Assembly: GCF_905147045.1 (NCBI RefSeq)
Contig: NC_065916.1
Location: 3,872,561 to 3,936,560, forward strand
Source: Nymphalis io
Lineage: Eukaryota; Arthropoda; Insecta; Lepidoptera; Nymphalidae
Length of the DNA stretch: 64,000 nucleotides
Direction of reading: 5' to 3'
Shown here: in pieces, positions 36,401 to 45,224 of the stretch
How the letters are laid out: each line of letters opens with the position of its first letter
Numbering within the stretch: position 1 is the first letter of the stretch
Notes under the pieces: generated by a model
What the model saw: the letters and a program-made list of their open reading frames with translations, nothing else
Told to the model about the DNA's origin: nothing
Database searches by the model: none
Program-made: the position numbers and the translations under genes

Positions 36401-37111
36401 GGAGTCCTCGGATGTTAGAGAACTCGACCTCAAACAGCGTGGGTATGGTGGGGGTGTGCACCGCTGAACGACCGTTATTCCTTATTTGCGCTACCATTTG
36501 GAAATTAGGAAAAGAGACGTGAGGCGAGCGACGTATTGCCACGATAGGGATGGGCAAAGTATGGAGGCGTGTTTTCCCAAATGTTTGCCAAAAAGGAAAA
36601 TATACTGATCCGCCGGACGGAAGGGCCCCCGAACCCCCCCGGAAGTGGCCGCCGGGACCCCTCCTTCCGGTCACCAACCGGCACGACGGTCCACCCCGAG
36701 ATTATGCGTGGCCTGGTGGGGCAGCCTCGAGAGCTGGTTAGGCACGCTCGGGCCCCTGTACTATGCCACGGGCGGCCAGCGGAACAGCCGTTTCTTCGGG
36801 TCTCCCTGTCCGGCAGGTCAATACAGTTTCCCCCGGCATTGGTTCAACAGCCGTCTCCACTGGACCAACACCCATCGCAGCAATACTCGCTCGGGCACTG
36901 GCTGTACGCTGGCTGACCTCGAAACGCGGCTGCAAGCCACTTCACGAGTTTTTCACCATGCGTACGGTGGTAACAAGCCAGGCGGATGTTAGCATCCTAC
37001 CACCAGATGAGCAGATGGTCGCTCAGATATCCCTTAGTCGCCTCTTACGACACCCATGGGAAAGAGAGGGGCAGTGAAATGTATTCTTTCTCCGTCACTG
37101 CACGGATAAAA
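33440..37111 (-). mobile_element. LINE-A copy 3, full length (3,672 bp) with target-site duplication
   Basis: TTAGCAC flanks both ends (33,433-33,439 and 37,112-37,118), and the left arm shows the uninterrupted site near 13,974-13,983. The 5' UTR is ~430 bp and includes the conserved CCATGGGTGTCGTAAGAGG block (minus strand, ~37,060). One long ORF follows, then a 3' UTR with the hairpin (33,478-33,514) and a poly-A tail. Insertion happened after the arms formed, or was lost from the other arm without trace, which is less likely. Confidence 0.95.
33558..36677 (-). CDS. LINE-A ORF2-like protein: endonuclease-reverse transcriptase, intact
   Basis: 1,039 codons without interruption. The N-terminal AP-endonuclease domain is ~85-305: SNIRGLH, FLTETQ (catalytic Glu), GDFNAHHES and SSDHGLIS (catalytic His-Asp pair). 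A linker of ~250 residues follows, then RT at ~560-830 with RPIAITS, LDISKAFDRVWH, GVPQGSVLSP and YADD at 755-758. A C-terminal region has LQRRAVRIIG and YRLYHGEC. The protein would nick target DNA and prime reverse transcription of its own RNA. The start is uncertain: Met1 at 36,677, or Met61 near 36,497, which is closer to the conserved domain. No ORF1 is seen; the element appears single-ORF. It is the only uninterrupted LINE ORF2 in the window. Confidence 0.88.
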   Translation of the reverse strand: MVTGRRGPGGHFRGGSGALPSGGSVYFPFWQTFGKTRLHTLPIPIVAIRRSPHVSFPNFQMVAQIRNNGRSAVHTPTIPTLFEVEFSNIRGLHANLNAVHHHLETARPAMLFLTETQILRPADTSYLNYPGYMLEESFKAKAGVCLFVRADVCCHRLRCLEDPSFSMLVVRVDLVRQSRVYVCLYRSHNGDLETSRLFDHLSRVADAAQEQFPNAELVFLGDFNAHHESWLKSLKTDHAGRTAHAFALTHDLTQLVDQPTRIPDIDGQAPSLLDLLLTSHPVEYQVVVQAPLGSSDHGLISTKVPQAKLPPSAVCKRRVWHYKSADWDGMRDYYASVPWKERCFSGNDPTASAAAVADEIMLGMEYYIPSSDLINRGTRNRWFTRECADAVSSKQAAYRAWINGCISGASNIDSLKANYNKNSKSCRKAYTRADAQRIVQIGHDLISHPRGSRSFWRLTKSVQNNFCQPSLPPLRNPDGSLAHSPQEKADLLAKLFADNSVIDDCSAQPPTKPSCGHTMPDIKIRQRDVRAELQSLDIRKASSPDGIPAIVLKKCAAELSPVLTRLFQLSLSSGCVPEAWRRANVQAVPKKGDRSDPANYRPIAITSVLCKAMERILNNQLIHYLEDHCLINDRQYGFRPKRSTGDLLAYVTHLWGEAIDKHGESLAVSLDISKAFDRVWHRSLLSKLPAYGLPAQLCTWIASFLHKRSLRVLVDGCASQFYVVNAGVPQGSVLSPTLFLLHINDMLSLGNIHCYADDSTVHGGYHGRAVAGRAETEERRENLVIELDRTLELIAKWGSDNLVEFNAKKTQVCALTAKKSPFYPHPSLCGTPLMIQSKIAMLGMDVRCDLSPRDYIEAIIKTASRKLGVLNKVRRFFTPQQLCLLYKTQVRSCVEYCSHLWDGSAKYLMGALDRLQRRAVRIIGDVKVTNTLEPLQLRREIAALSAFYRLYHGECSEELFSLIPASPFLLKSTRAGSRCHRLTVTSIPSRTKKFGNSFLCRTTKEWNSLPAHVFPSSYSPGSFKRGVKRHLAGRQGGDG

Positions 37112-37112
37112 T

Positions 37113-37559
37113 TAGCACATCATTAGACTATAATAAAAATAATTAAAGTATGTTGGATTTTTTATTTAAAATCTTTATAATTTAAGCTACACTTTGTAAA
37201 AAATAAATTGGCAATTATTGTGTCAACCCGCGTTCATAAGAAAGTTTCACGACAATGCGCGCTTGCTGAGTTGGTGATAATTAATCAAGTAGACTTATAA
37301 GTACATTCGAATTATTTCACAAAGGTTTAAAGCTACTAGTTGTGGATATATGCAGATTCTACCAAGAAGAACTGAACCGAAGAAAGAAACTCAATAGTAA
37401 ATCTTGTAGCGTTAATCGAATTCCATCATTAGTGGTTTTCCATGACTCATTTAGTCATTTTTTCTGTTTATTTCCATAATTTATGTTTGTTTATCCTTAT
37501 CCAGATCCTAGGTCATCTTTTATTTAAATTTTATTATGAATTAACTAAAACTAATCGTT
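37113..37559. other. AT-rich arm sequence beside LINE-A3
   Basis: Mirror of 13,546-13,980; non-coding. Confidence 0.7.
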
Positions 37560-38700
37560 TCGTCTAATCGTTCGGTGAGAACGACTCACTGTTTATGAGC
37601 TCCTGGTACATTAACACTGCAATCCTAACTAAAACTAATTGACTCTTTTAATCTAATCGTTCGGTGAGACCGACACACTGTTTATGATCTCCTGGTACAT
37701 TAACACTGTAATCCTAACTGAAACTAATTGACTCTTTTAATCTAATCGTTCGGTGAGAACGACTCACTGTTTATGATCTCCTTGTACATTAACACTGTAA
37801 TCCTAACTAAAACTAATTTACTCTTTTAATCTAATCGTTCGGTGAAACCGTCTCACTGTTTATGTTCTCCTGGTACATTAACAACGTAATCCTAATTCTA
37901 AATATTTGAAACTAATAATAATAATATCCTGGGACATTTTTCACACACGGCCATCTGATCCCAAATTAAGCTTGTACAAAACTCGTGCTATGGAAACCAG
38001 ACAACTGATATACTACATATACTACTTTTCTTTTGTAAATACAGAAAATTACACCCAGACTCAAGACAAACAGACACGTTCATGCACACAAATGTCTGTC
38101 CTGGGTGGGAATCGAACCCACAACCTTCGGCGTGAAAAGGCAAGTATCTACCAACCGCGCCAAACGTCTCGTCAAAATTAACTCTTTTAAACTAATCGTT
38201 CGGTGAGACCGACTCACTGTTTATGATCTCCTGGTGCATTAACACTGTAATCCTAACTGAAACTAATTGACTCTTTTAATCTAATCGTTCGGTGAGACCG
38301 ACTCACTGTTTATGATCTCCTGGTACATTAACACTGTAATCCTAACTGGAACTAATTGACTCTTTTAATTTAATCGTTCGGTGAGACCGACTCACTGTTT
38401 ATGATCTCCTGGTACATTAACACTGTAATCCTAACTGAAACTAATTGACTCTTTTAATCTAATCGTTCGGTGAGACTGACTCACTGTTTATGATCTCCTG
38501 GTACATTAACACTGTAATCCTAACTGAAACTAATTGACTCTTTTAATCTAATCGTTCGGTGAGACCGACTCACTGTTTATGATCTCCTGGTACATTAAAA
38601 CTGTAATCCTAACTGAAACTAATTGACTCTTTTAATCTAATCGTTCGGTGAGACCGACTCACTGTTTATGATCTCCTGGTACATTAACACTGTAATCCTA
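37560..38700 (-). repeat. 89-bp satellite array with SINE2 (right arm)
   Basis: Exact mirror of the left-arm array: four monomers, SINE2 (about 37,914-38,170, minus strand), then six monomers to 38,700. It even keeps individual monomer variants such as the AGAACGACTCAC monomers and the CTGGTGCATT one. Identity with the left array is near complete by eye. Confidence 0.93.
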
Positions 38701-38897
38701 CCCGCACTACGCCATGCTCGTTGTATGTTTATTTATTACTAGTTCCCATAAGTGTGGGGGGGGGGGCTCAGAATTTAGGTATCCTAAGTCTTTTTCTATA
38801 GCCCTGATAACGTGTTTTCAAATTATTATTAGGTAAGGATTTTTTTGGAGTCCTGACATATCTGTGGCGAGTGCACAATGCGTCTAAACGCAGCACA

Positions 38898-38935
38898 AAC
38901 ATCACCTGATCAACTACGTCATTGATCAGGTGATG
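38898..38935 (+). promoter_or_regulatory. LTR dyad with CRE-like loop
   Basis: Inverted repeat CATCACCTGATCA / TGATCAGGTGATG separated by ~10 bases containing TACGTCA. It lies ~210 bp upstream of the TATA box in the U3 region. It could be an enhancer or DNA-binding dyad, or simply a hairpin. It is preserved in three of the four LTRs. Confidence 0.5.
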
Positions 38936-39141
38936 TTGCAGTGGTCTGATGTATGTCGTCACACGTATGGATACGCCCCTTCGGCAATATGGTCGCATGC
39001 GCATCTATTGTCCTCGCAGCGATGTCACACGCTTGACCACGCCCCCAGCAAGATGGCCGCATGCATCGCTTTTGTTTTCGCCTAGGAGGAGGTCCCAAAA
39101 GTGGCAAGCACGCGTGGTGGTCATCGTGAGAGGGGAATGCC

Positions 39142-39149
39142 TATATAAG
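39142..39149 (+). promoter_or_regulatory. LTR TATA box
   Basis: TATATAAG followed ~25-30 bp later by a T-rich initiator region. It is the expected core promoter of the retrotransposon transcript. The same motif is present in all four LTRs. Confidence 0.65.
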
Positions 39150-39346
39150 CGCTGTTGTTGTTGTTTATTTTTAATAAATTAATTATTTCAACTATTTTTA
39201 CTGTACGCTCTAATGTAAACATTGTTGACTTGTCACAATAAATAACTCTTAAAGTCTGCCGGAGTTTTTAATTGGTGGTTAAGCTACGACCCGCTTCACT
39301 GGTGACCCCGACGTTTGAAGCACGAAGAAGAAGAAGACCTTTCAAG

Positions 39347-40201
39347 ATGTCAATGCCGGACGCTCCATTATCACGTGACGCCACAGCTGTTACCGCCCTT
39401 CCGGCCACTGGAGAAACGATGCGAGTTGGAGTGAGAGTACCTGTATTCAACCCAGATGATCCAGAATTATGGTTCGAACAGCTCGAAGGCCAATTCACCC
39501 TGTCCGGCATCCGAGAAGACTCCACGAAGTTCTATTACGTACTAGCGCAACTGGAACCACAGCACACGGCGGAAATAAGGGACCTGGTCGTAGCTCCACC
39601 TTCCACCGGCAGGTACGACAAATTAAAAGCCGAATTAATACGGAGGCTGTCAGCTTCACAAGAGCGTAAAATAAAACAACTGCTAATGCACGAGGAACTC
39701 GGTGATAGAAAGCCCACACAATTTTTACGGCATCTACAACACCTAGCTGGGCCAACTGTTCCAACCGATTTTATCCGTACCATCTGGTCAAGTCGACTCC
39801 CAACGCATTTGCAGACGTGTATAGCAGCGCAGCATACGAAGATGAGCCTTGAAGACATGGCAGAGCTTGCCGACCGTATCAACGAAATCGTTCCAGCAAC
39901 ATTGCAAGTGTCCGAGCAAGTAGCCGTGCCAGTAGCCGGTCGAGTAGCCGGGCAAGTAGCTAGTGCATCTAGTTCCACTCTAGGAGTACCAAGTACTAGT
40001 TTCGAAAGCCTGAACCAGACCGTAGCTGAGCTGAGCAAGCAGATGGAGATACTTAGCATGCAACTTAACCGAAGACAGCCACGATCCCGCTCACGATTCG
40101 CCATAGACAGATCGCGACGACATTCCTGCGCACGTTCCCGCTCACAAACAAATAACTACCCATACTGTTGGTACCATTATAGACCGTACCATTCGTCGTA
40201 G
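39347..40201 (+). pseudogene. gypsy gag, right copy
   Basis: 285 codons from MSMPDAPLS. The core is FNPDDPELWFEQLE through EELGDRKPTQFLRHLQ and the DMAELADRI region, as in gag of CsRn1-type insect elements. The C-terminus is Arg/Ser-rich (RSRSRFAIDRSRRHS), then CWYH, the start of a zinc knuckle, before a stop at 40,199-40,201. The rest of the knuckle and the protease catalytic motif are deleted. The left copy has the same truncation plus an extra frameshift. The capsid domain may still be translatable. Confidence 0.8.
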
Positions 40202-40229
40202 CAGACGACTCAAAGCCCATCATCGGCGT

Positions 40230-43034
40230 CGATTTTTAAGTTACTACAACCTGCTAGTCGACTGTCGCAACCAGCGCCTTGTTGACGGTGTTACCACACT
40301 TGCTGTTGCACTCCCGAAACAACGTTCTACGGAAACAATTTCCTCAGTCCGTACGACTTTAGAGGATACATCTTATCATCGCCTGCTTAGAGAATTCCCA
40401 GAAATCACTCGTCCTGCTGGAAAGCCGCACATCACCAAACACTCTACGGTGCACCATATCCGTACCACCGATGGACCACCGGTATCTAGCCGCCCGCGAC
40501 GGTTAGACCCGGAAAGACTAAAAATTGCTAAGCAAGAGTTCGAAGAGATGTTACAGAGTGGCACAGCAAGAAGATCTGACAGCCCATGGTCATCACCGTT
40601 ACATTTAACTAAGAAGAAAAACGACGGGTGGCGACCGTGCGACGATTACAGAGCCCTAAACGCCCGTACAATTCCCGATAAGTACCCTATCAGGCACTTG
40701 CATGATTTTACGTGCCAGTTGACAGGCAGTACGGTCTTTTCAACCATAGACCTGGTTAAAGCTTATCATCAGATACCAGTATACGAAGACGACATTCCGA
40801 AAACCGCTATCGCCACTCCTTTCGGGCTTTACGAATTCCCGTTCATGACGTTCGGTCTTCGTAACGCCGCACAGACCTTTCAAAGATTCATGGACGAGGT
40901 ACTGCGGGGCTTAGATTTTTGTTACGGGTACCTGGATGACATTCTAGTCTTCAGCAGCAGCAGTACCCTTCATCAGGAGCATCTCAAGTTGTTGTTCCAA
41001 AGACTAGCAGAATATGGAGTTCTAATAAATACCAACAAATGTACTTTCGGCAAAACGCAAGTCCAGTTCCTGGGCCACAACGTGTCAGCAGCAGGAATAC
41101 AGCCGTTAGAATCGAAGGTTGAAGCCACTCAGAACTTCCCGGTTCCCAAGACGCTAAAAGAATTACGAAGATTTTTAGGTATGATCAATTTTTATCGCAG
41201 TTTTATACCTAATGCTGCAAAAGTTCAGGCACCGCTCAACCAACTCCTCGTTGGGCCTAAAACGAAGGGATCGCAGCCTATTAACATGACGCCTGCCCTA
41301 TTAGAGTCTTTCGAACTGTCTAAAAAGCAACTTTCAGAAGCCACGCTTTTGGTCCACCCAGATCCTCAAGCAGAACTGTCCATACAGACGGACGCTTCAG
41401 ATACCGCAATAGGCGCTGTGCTGCAACAGTTCAAGAACAATGAATGGCAACCCTTAGCATTCTTTTCGAGGAAGCTAAGTCCATCACAGAAAAAGTACAG
41501 CCCATATGACCGAGAGTTATTGGCAGTGTATGACGCAATTAGACATTTCAGATTTATGGTGGAAGCTCGGACATTTTGTATCATCACGGACCATAAACCA
41601 CTTACGTTTGTCTTTGCCAATCACCGAGAGAACAGTTCGCCACGCCAGTTTCGCTACTTGGACTTTATAAGCCAATTCACCACAGACTTCAGATATGTAG
41701 CTGGTAAAGACAATATTGTTTCAGATGCCCTTTCGCGTATCGAGGCGGTTTCTATACCCTTAGATTACCACTCCCTGGTCAAAGCACAAGAGGCGGACAG
41801 CGAGCTACAGGACCTGCTGAAAAATGGGTCTGCGCTTAGGTTGAAGAAAATACGATTAGAGTCAGAGCCACCTCTTCTGGTATACTGCGATGTCTCTCAA
41901 AGTAATCCTCGACCATTCATCACACCTTCATATCGCAAGCAGGTATTCGATTCGCTCCACAATTTAAGCCATCCAGGAGCCAAGCCTACGGTCAAATTAG
42001 TTACAGAGCGCTACATTTGGCCTGGTATCCGCAAAGACTGTCGACAATGGGTAAAGGAGTGTCAACAATGTCAGCAAAGCAAAGTGACCAGACACACTCA
42101 AGCTCCGCTACAAGCCTTCGAAAGCCCTTCCGCACGTTTTCGACACATCCACTTGGATTTGATAGGTCCTTTACCTTTATGTTTAGGTTACAGGTACTGC
42201 CTAACCATCGTGGACCGCTACACAAGGTGGCCAGAAGTCTACCCACTACAAGACATCACCGCCGAAAGCTGCATTGCTGCCCTTTCCAGTGGTTGGATAT
42301 CACGGTTCGGGTGCCCCGAACACATCACCACTGACCGTGGACGGCAGTTTGAGTCGGGCGCTTTCAAAGAACTGGTCAAGCTCATCGGTGCCAACCATCA
42401 TACCACAACGGCATATCATCCGGCAGCTAATGGTATGGTAGAAAGACTACACCGTCAATTAAAAGCCGCAATTGCCTGTCATTCTACCCCGAACTGGGTA
42501 TAAGTGTTACCTTGGGTATTACTAGGTATACGCAGTGCATACAAGGATGACATTAAAGCTTCAACTGCCGAACTTGTCTACGGGGAACCACTGCGGTTAC
42601 CTGGACAGTTCTTCTCATCAGCACCCCCAACCATCGAGGACATTACCGAATTCATTGGTAGAATCCGAACACATGTCAATAAATTAAGGCCACAACCATC
42701 ATCTTGGCACACAAGTTCTAATCAAACTTTTTACATACCAAAAGACCTTATGCTTACCTCGCACGTATTTATCCGGCAGGGTCCCCATCGGAAACCCCTT
42801 CAAGCACCTTATTCAGGTCCATACAGGGTGCTGCGACGCGAGGAGAAAATCTTTGACATCGACGTACAAGGCAAAAAGCAGCGAATCAGCATAGACAGAC
42901 TGAAACCAGCTTACATACTCGCTGAGGACCAGACAGACCAGAATATCAAAGTTCAGGAGAAGTCTGATGCCATCCCTGCCAGTAAAACCAGGAGTGGTAG
43001 AGTGGTCAGATTCCCAAACTACTATCGCCCGTAG
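40230..43034 (+). pseudogene. gypsy pol, right copy, single nonsense in integrase
   Basis: One frame holds the last part of protease, RT (YLDD, at residues 161-164 counting from 40,449), RNase H, integrase zinc module (HPGAKPT...CQQCQQ) and DDE core (HLDLIG, TTDRGRQF, NGMVERLHRQL), then the C-terminal domain (LLGIRSAYKDD, YSGPYRVLRR). TAA at 42,501-42,503 interrupts it and the same frame resumes at 42,504. The same stop exists in the left copy. The left copy lost the NGMVE stretch and the right copy kept it. Protease is incomplete, so processing would depend on another element. Confidence 0.9.
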
Positions 43035-43057
43035 TCACGGTCTCGGCGGGGAAGTAG

Positions 43058-43493
43058 TGTGGCGAGTGCACAATGCGTCTAAACGCAGCACAAACATCAC
43101 CTGATCAACTACGTCATCGATCAGGTGATGTTGCAGTGGTCTGATGTATGTCGTCACACGTATGGATACGCCCCTTCGGCAATATGGTCGCATGCGCATC
43201 TATTGTCCTCGCAGCGATGTCACACGCTTGACCACGCCCCCAGCAAGATGGCCGCATGCATCGCTTTTGTTTTCGCCTAGGAGGAGGTCCCAAAAGTGGC
43301 AAGCACGCGTGGTGGTCATCGTGAGAGGGGAATGCCTATATAAGCGCTGTTGTTGTTGTTTATTTTTAATAAATTAATTATTTCAACTATTTTTACTGTA
43401 CGCTCTAATGTAAACATTGTTGACTTGTCACAATAAATAACTCTTAAAGTCTGCCGGAGTTTTTAAATGGTGGTTAAGCTACGACCCGCTTCA
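43058..43493 (+). repeat. 3' LTR, right gypsy element
   Basis: 436 bp matching 38,863-39,298; ends CCCGCTTCA at 43,493. The dyad is intact, with one changed base beside the stem. The sequence after the LTR starts TATA, whereas the 5' flank ends TATC; I do not call a clean target-site duplication. Confidence 0.93.
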
Positions 43494-43979
43494 TATAAAA
43501 CCAAAAGTTAATTTTCATTTTATTGAATAAATATCTTATCTTATTAATACATTTTTACAAACAGCTCAAAATCAAAATAATTTATTCAGGTAATAATATA
43601 TAGACCTAACACCGGCTCAAACTGTAGATCCTACTAAAAATAATCGGCAAAAAACTAAACTCTTTTGCTACAATTAAACTATGTAAGAGTTTAAACACAA
43701 TTTTTTATCATATTTATAAACCCTTATCGAGCAATACGTCTTATTAATGAAAGTTTTTTAAGAGAGAGAGTTGGTTCCTCCTAACTGGCCTAGGCCAGTC
43801 TGGGTACGGGCTGCGGGGTTGCCCCCTAACCTGTCGTGTCTTTAATTTTTGGCCCGAGGGGCCAGGGTCACAGCGACCCAGTGGCTGTAAGTTTTTTAAT
43901 TCAGCTACAAGATAATATTATAGATGGTACTGTAGTCATATTATCAACTTATACTATAAAGTTTTTTTTTTATTTCTAG
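43494..43979. other. Intronic/intergenic stretch, mirror of 7,154-7,639
   Basis: Non-coding, with the same GC-rich dispersed-repeat patch at ~43,760-43,890, ending in a T-rich tract and TTTCTAG acceptor of the next exon. Confidence 0.6.
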
Positions 43980-44216
43980 ATTTCGGCAACAGCCGGTATA
44001 ACTCGCATCAGAGAAGAACACATCGGTCTTCTGCTGGCTTTGGACATGCCGTTCTTCGCAGTCATCAACAAGTGTGAACTGGTTAGCAACATCAACGCTG
44101 TTGTAGCGAGGCTGGCTCAATTGTTGGAACCCGCTAATAAGGTCAGTGATTTTATTTTAAATAGCATCTATAAAGACTAGCTTATAAACTAGGTTATTAT
44201 TTCTTACATCAATGCT

Positions 44217-44275
44217 TATGGGTGATGGTGACCACTTACCATCAGGTGGCCCAATTGCACACATATAAAGGGGGG
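44217..44275. repeat. Short interspersed repeat fragment
   Basis: CCACTTACCATCAGGTGG at 44,232-44,249; mirror of 6,898-6,990. Confidence 0.65.
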
Positions 44276-44689
44276 AAAGTTTAACAGACAAACAGATATA
44301 TTTACTTTCCCATTTATAATATTAGTATATATTGTAATTGGAAACATGCAGGTTTCCTCGCGATGTTCTTCAAGGAGCACGAGATGATAAATCAGGGATG
44401 CTGTATAATTTATAGATTTATTTAAATTTAAAGTAATGGTATATATTGGTATTATTACAGAAACCGCTGTTAATAACTGACGAGAATATGGCAAGGAACT
44501 GCGTTGCGCCGCAAAAGTCGATACTGGACACCATAGACAATCTAGACGAGGAAATCAAAAAGGATGAGGAGTGAGTAGCTTCACAAGCCTTTATTTAACC
44601 CGAAGTGTTTCTGGGTGAACTCTTATGTATGACCTTAAAACGAGTTCCATACTATTGGTAATGGTAATAGTATTGTCTATAGCTACGCC

Positions 44690-44878
44690 AACCACCCTTG
44701 CTAGATACTTGCCTTTCACGCCAAAGGTTGTGGGTTCGGTTCCCACTCAGGACAGACAATTGTGTGCATTAACATGTCTGTTTTTCCTGAGTCTGTGTGT
44801 AATTGTCTATACAATAGTATATCAGTTGTCTGGTTGCCATAGTACAAGCTCTGCTTAGTTTCGGATCAGATATATATA
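44690..44878 (+). mobile_element. SINE2, diverged intronic copy
   Basis: Plus-strand tRNA-like head (GTGGGTTCGGTTCCCACTC) and body ending ...TCTGCTTAGTTTCGGATCAG, then a TA microsatellite. Mirror of the SINE at 6,290-6,540. Confidence 0.7.
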
Positions 44879-45224
44879 TATAGTTGAACGCAAATCACAG
44901 TAGTGTCGGCCGGCAGGGTGGCCGTGTTCCCGGTGAGCTGCGTGCGCGGCGCCGGCCTCAACGCGCTGCACGCGTGCCTGCTGGCGCTGGCACCGCGCCG
45001 CGACATGCAGCGCCCCGAGGACGTGAGTGAACCATATGTTGCGCAGTTGACTAGTATCCTTTTTATTAAATTATAAATGTTATAATTTATGTCACTTTAC
45101 AGGAGGCGTGCGAGTTTCAAATAGACGAAATTTTCCACGTAGGGGACTCGACGGGGCCCGTCGTGGGGGGACTGCTCGCGCGAGGGCGACTCTACGAGGG
45201 CGACGAAATTATCATAGGTGCGTT

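Larger units (their letters stand above)
38863..39298 (+). repeat. 5' LTR, right gypsy element
   Basis: It begins TGTGGCGAG and ends CCCGCTTCA. It contains a 13-bp perfect stem (CATCACCTGATCA / TGATCAGGTGATG) around a loop with ACGTCA near 38,898-38,935, a TATA box at 39,142-39,149, and AATAAA near the end. Confidence 0.93.
38863..43493 (+). mobile_element. Ty3/gypsy LTR retrotransposon (CsRn1-like), right copy
   Basis: 4,631 bp, with LTRs 38,863-39,298 and 43,058-43,493 (436 bp each; I find about two differences between them, at ~39,271 and ~38,924). The primer site TGGTGACCCCGACG at 39,300-39,313 fits tRNA-Trp. The purine-rich tract GGCGGGGAAG precedes the 3' LTR. Gag, RT, RNase H and integrase are recognisable. 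Shared defects with the left copy are the lost zinc-knuckle/protease core, a frameshift near 40,240 and an in-frame TAA at 42,501-42,503. Near-identical LTRs suggest recent insertion, yet the element was already defective, so it moved in trans or decayed fast. Confidence 0.94.
43980..45217 (+). pseudogene. GTPBP2-like gene, 5'-half exons, right copy X'
   Basis: Exons: 43,980-44,141 (162 bp; AGITRIREEHIGLLLALDMP then NKCEL), 44,461-44,570 (KPLLITDEN), 44,917-45,022 (VAVFPVSCVRGAGLNALHA) and 45,103-45,217 (FQIDEIFHVGDS, GDEIIIG). Frames stay open and phases match (0, 2, 0, then 1 into the next intron). These encode the end of the G domain and the start of the following beta-barrel. NKCE occupies the NKxD/SKID-type guanine-specificity motif, with Glu for Asp. 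This is the best-preserved 5' half in the window, but P-loop exons are absent upstream and LINE-A4 begins 7 bp after the last donor, so no complete message is possible from this locus alone. Confidence 0.86.

Noticed and set aside
34466..36467. Long antisense ORFs over LINE-A copies
   Set aside because: They are frame shadows of the GC-balanced LINE ORF and appear in every copy opposite the same coding region.
33558..36677. Bacterial-type RT system (retron, DGR, group II intron)
   Set aside because: An apurinic-type endonuclease domain, poly-A tail and target-site duplication identify a eukaryotic LINE.
38859..43497. Clean target-site duplication for the right gypsy element
   Set aside because: The flanking 4-mers are TATC and TATA (mirrored in the left arm), one base different, so I do not claim a perfect duplication.
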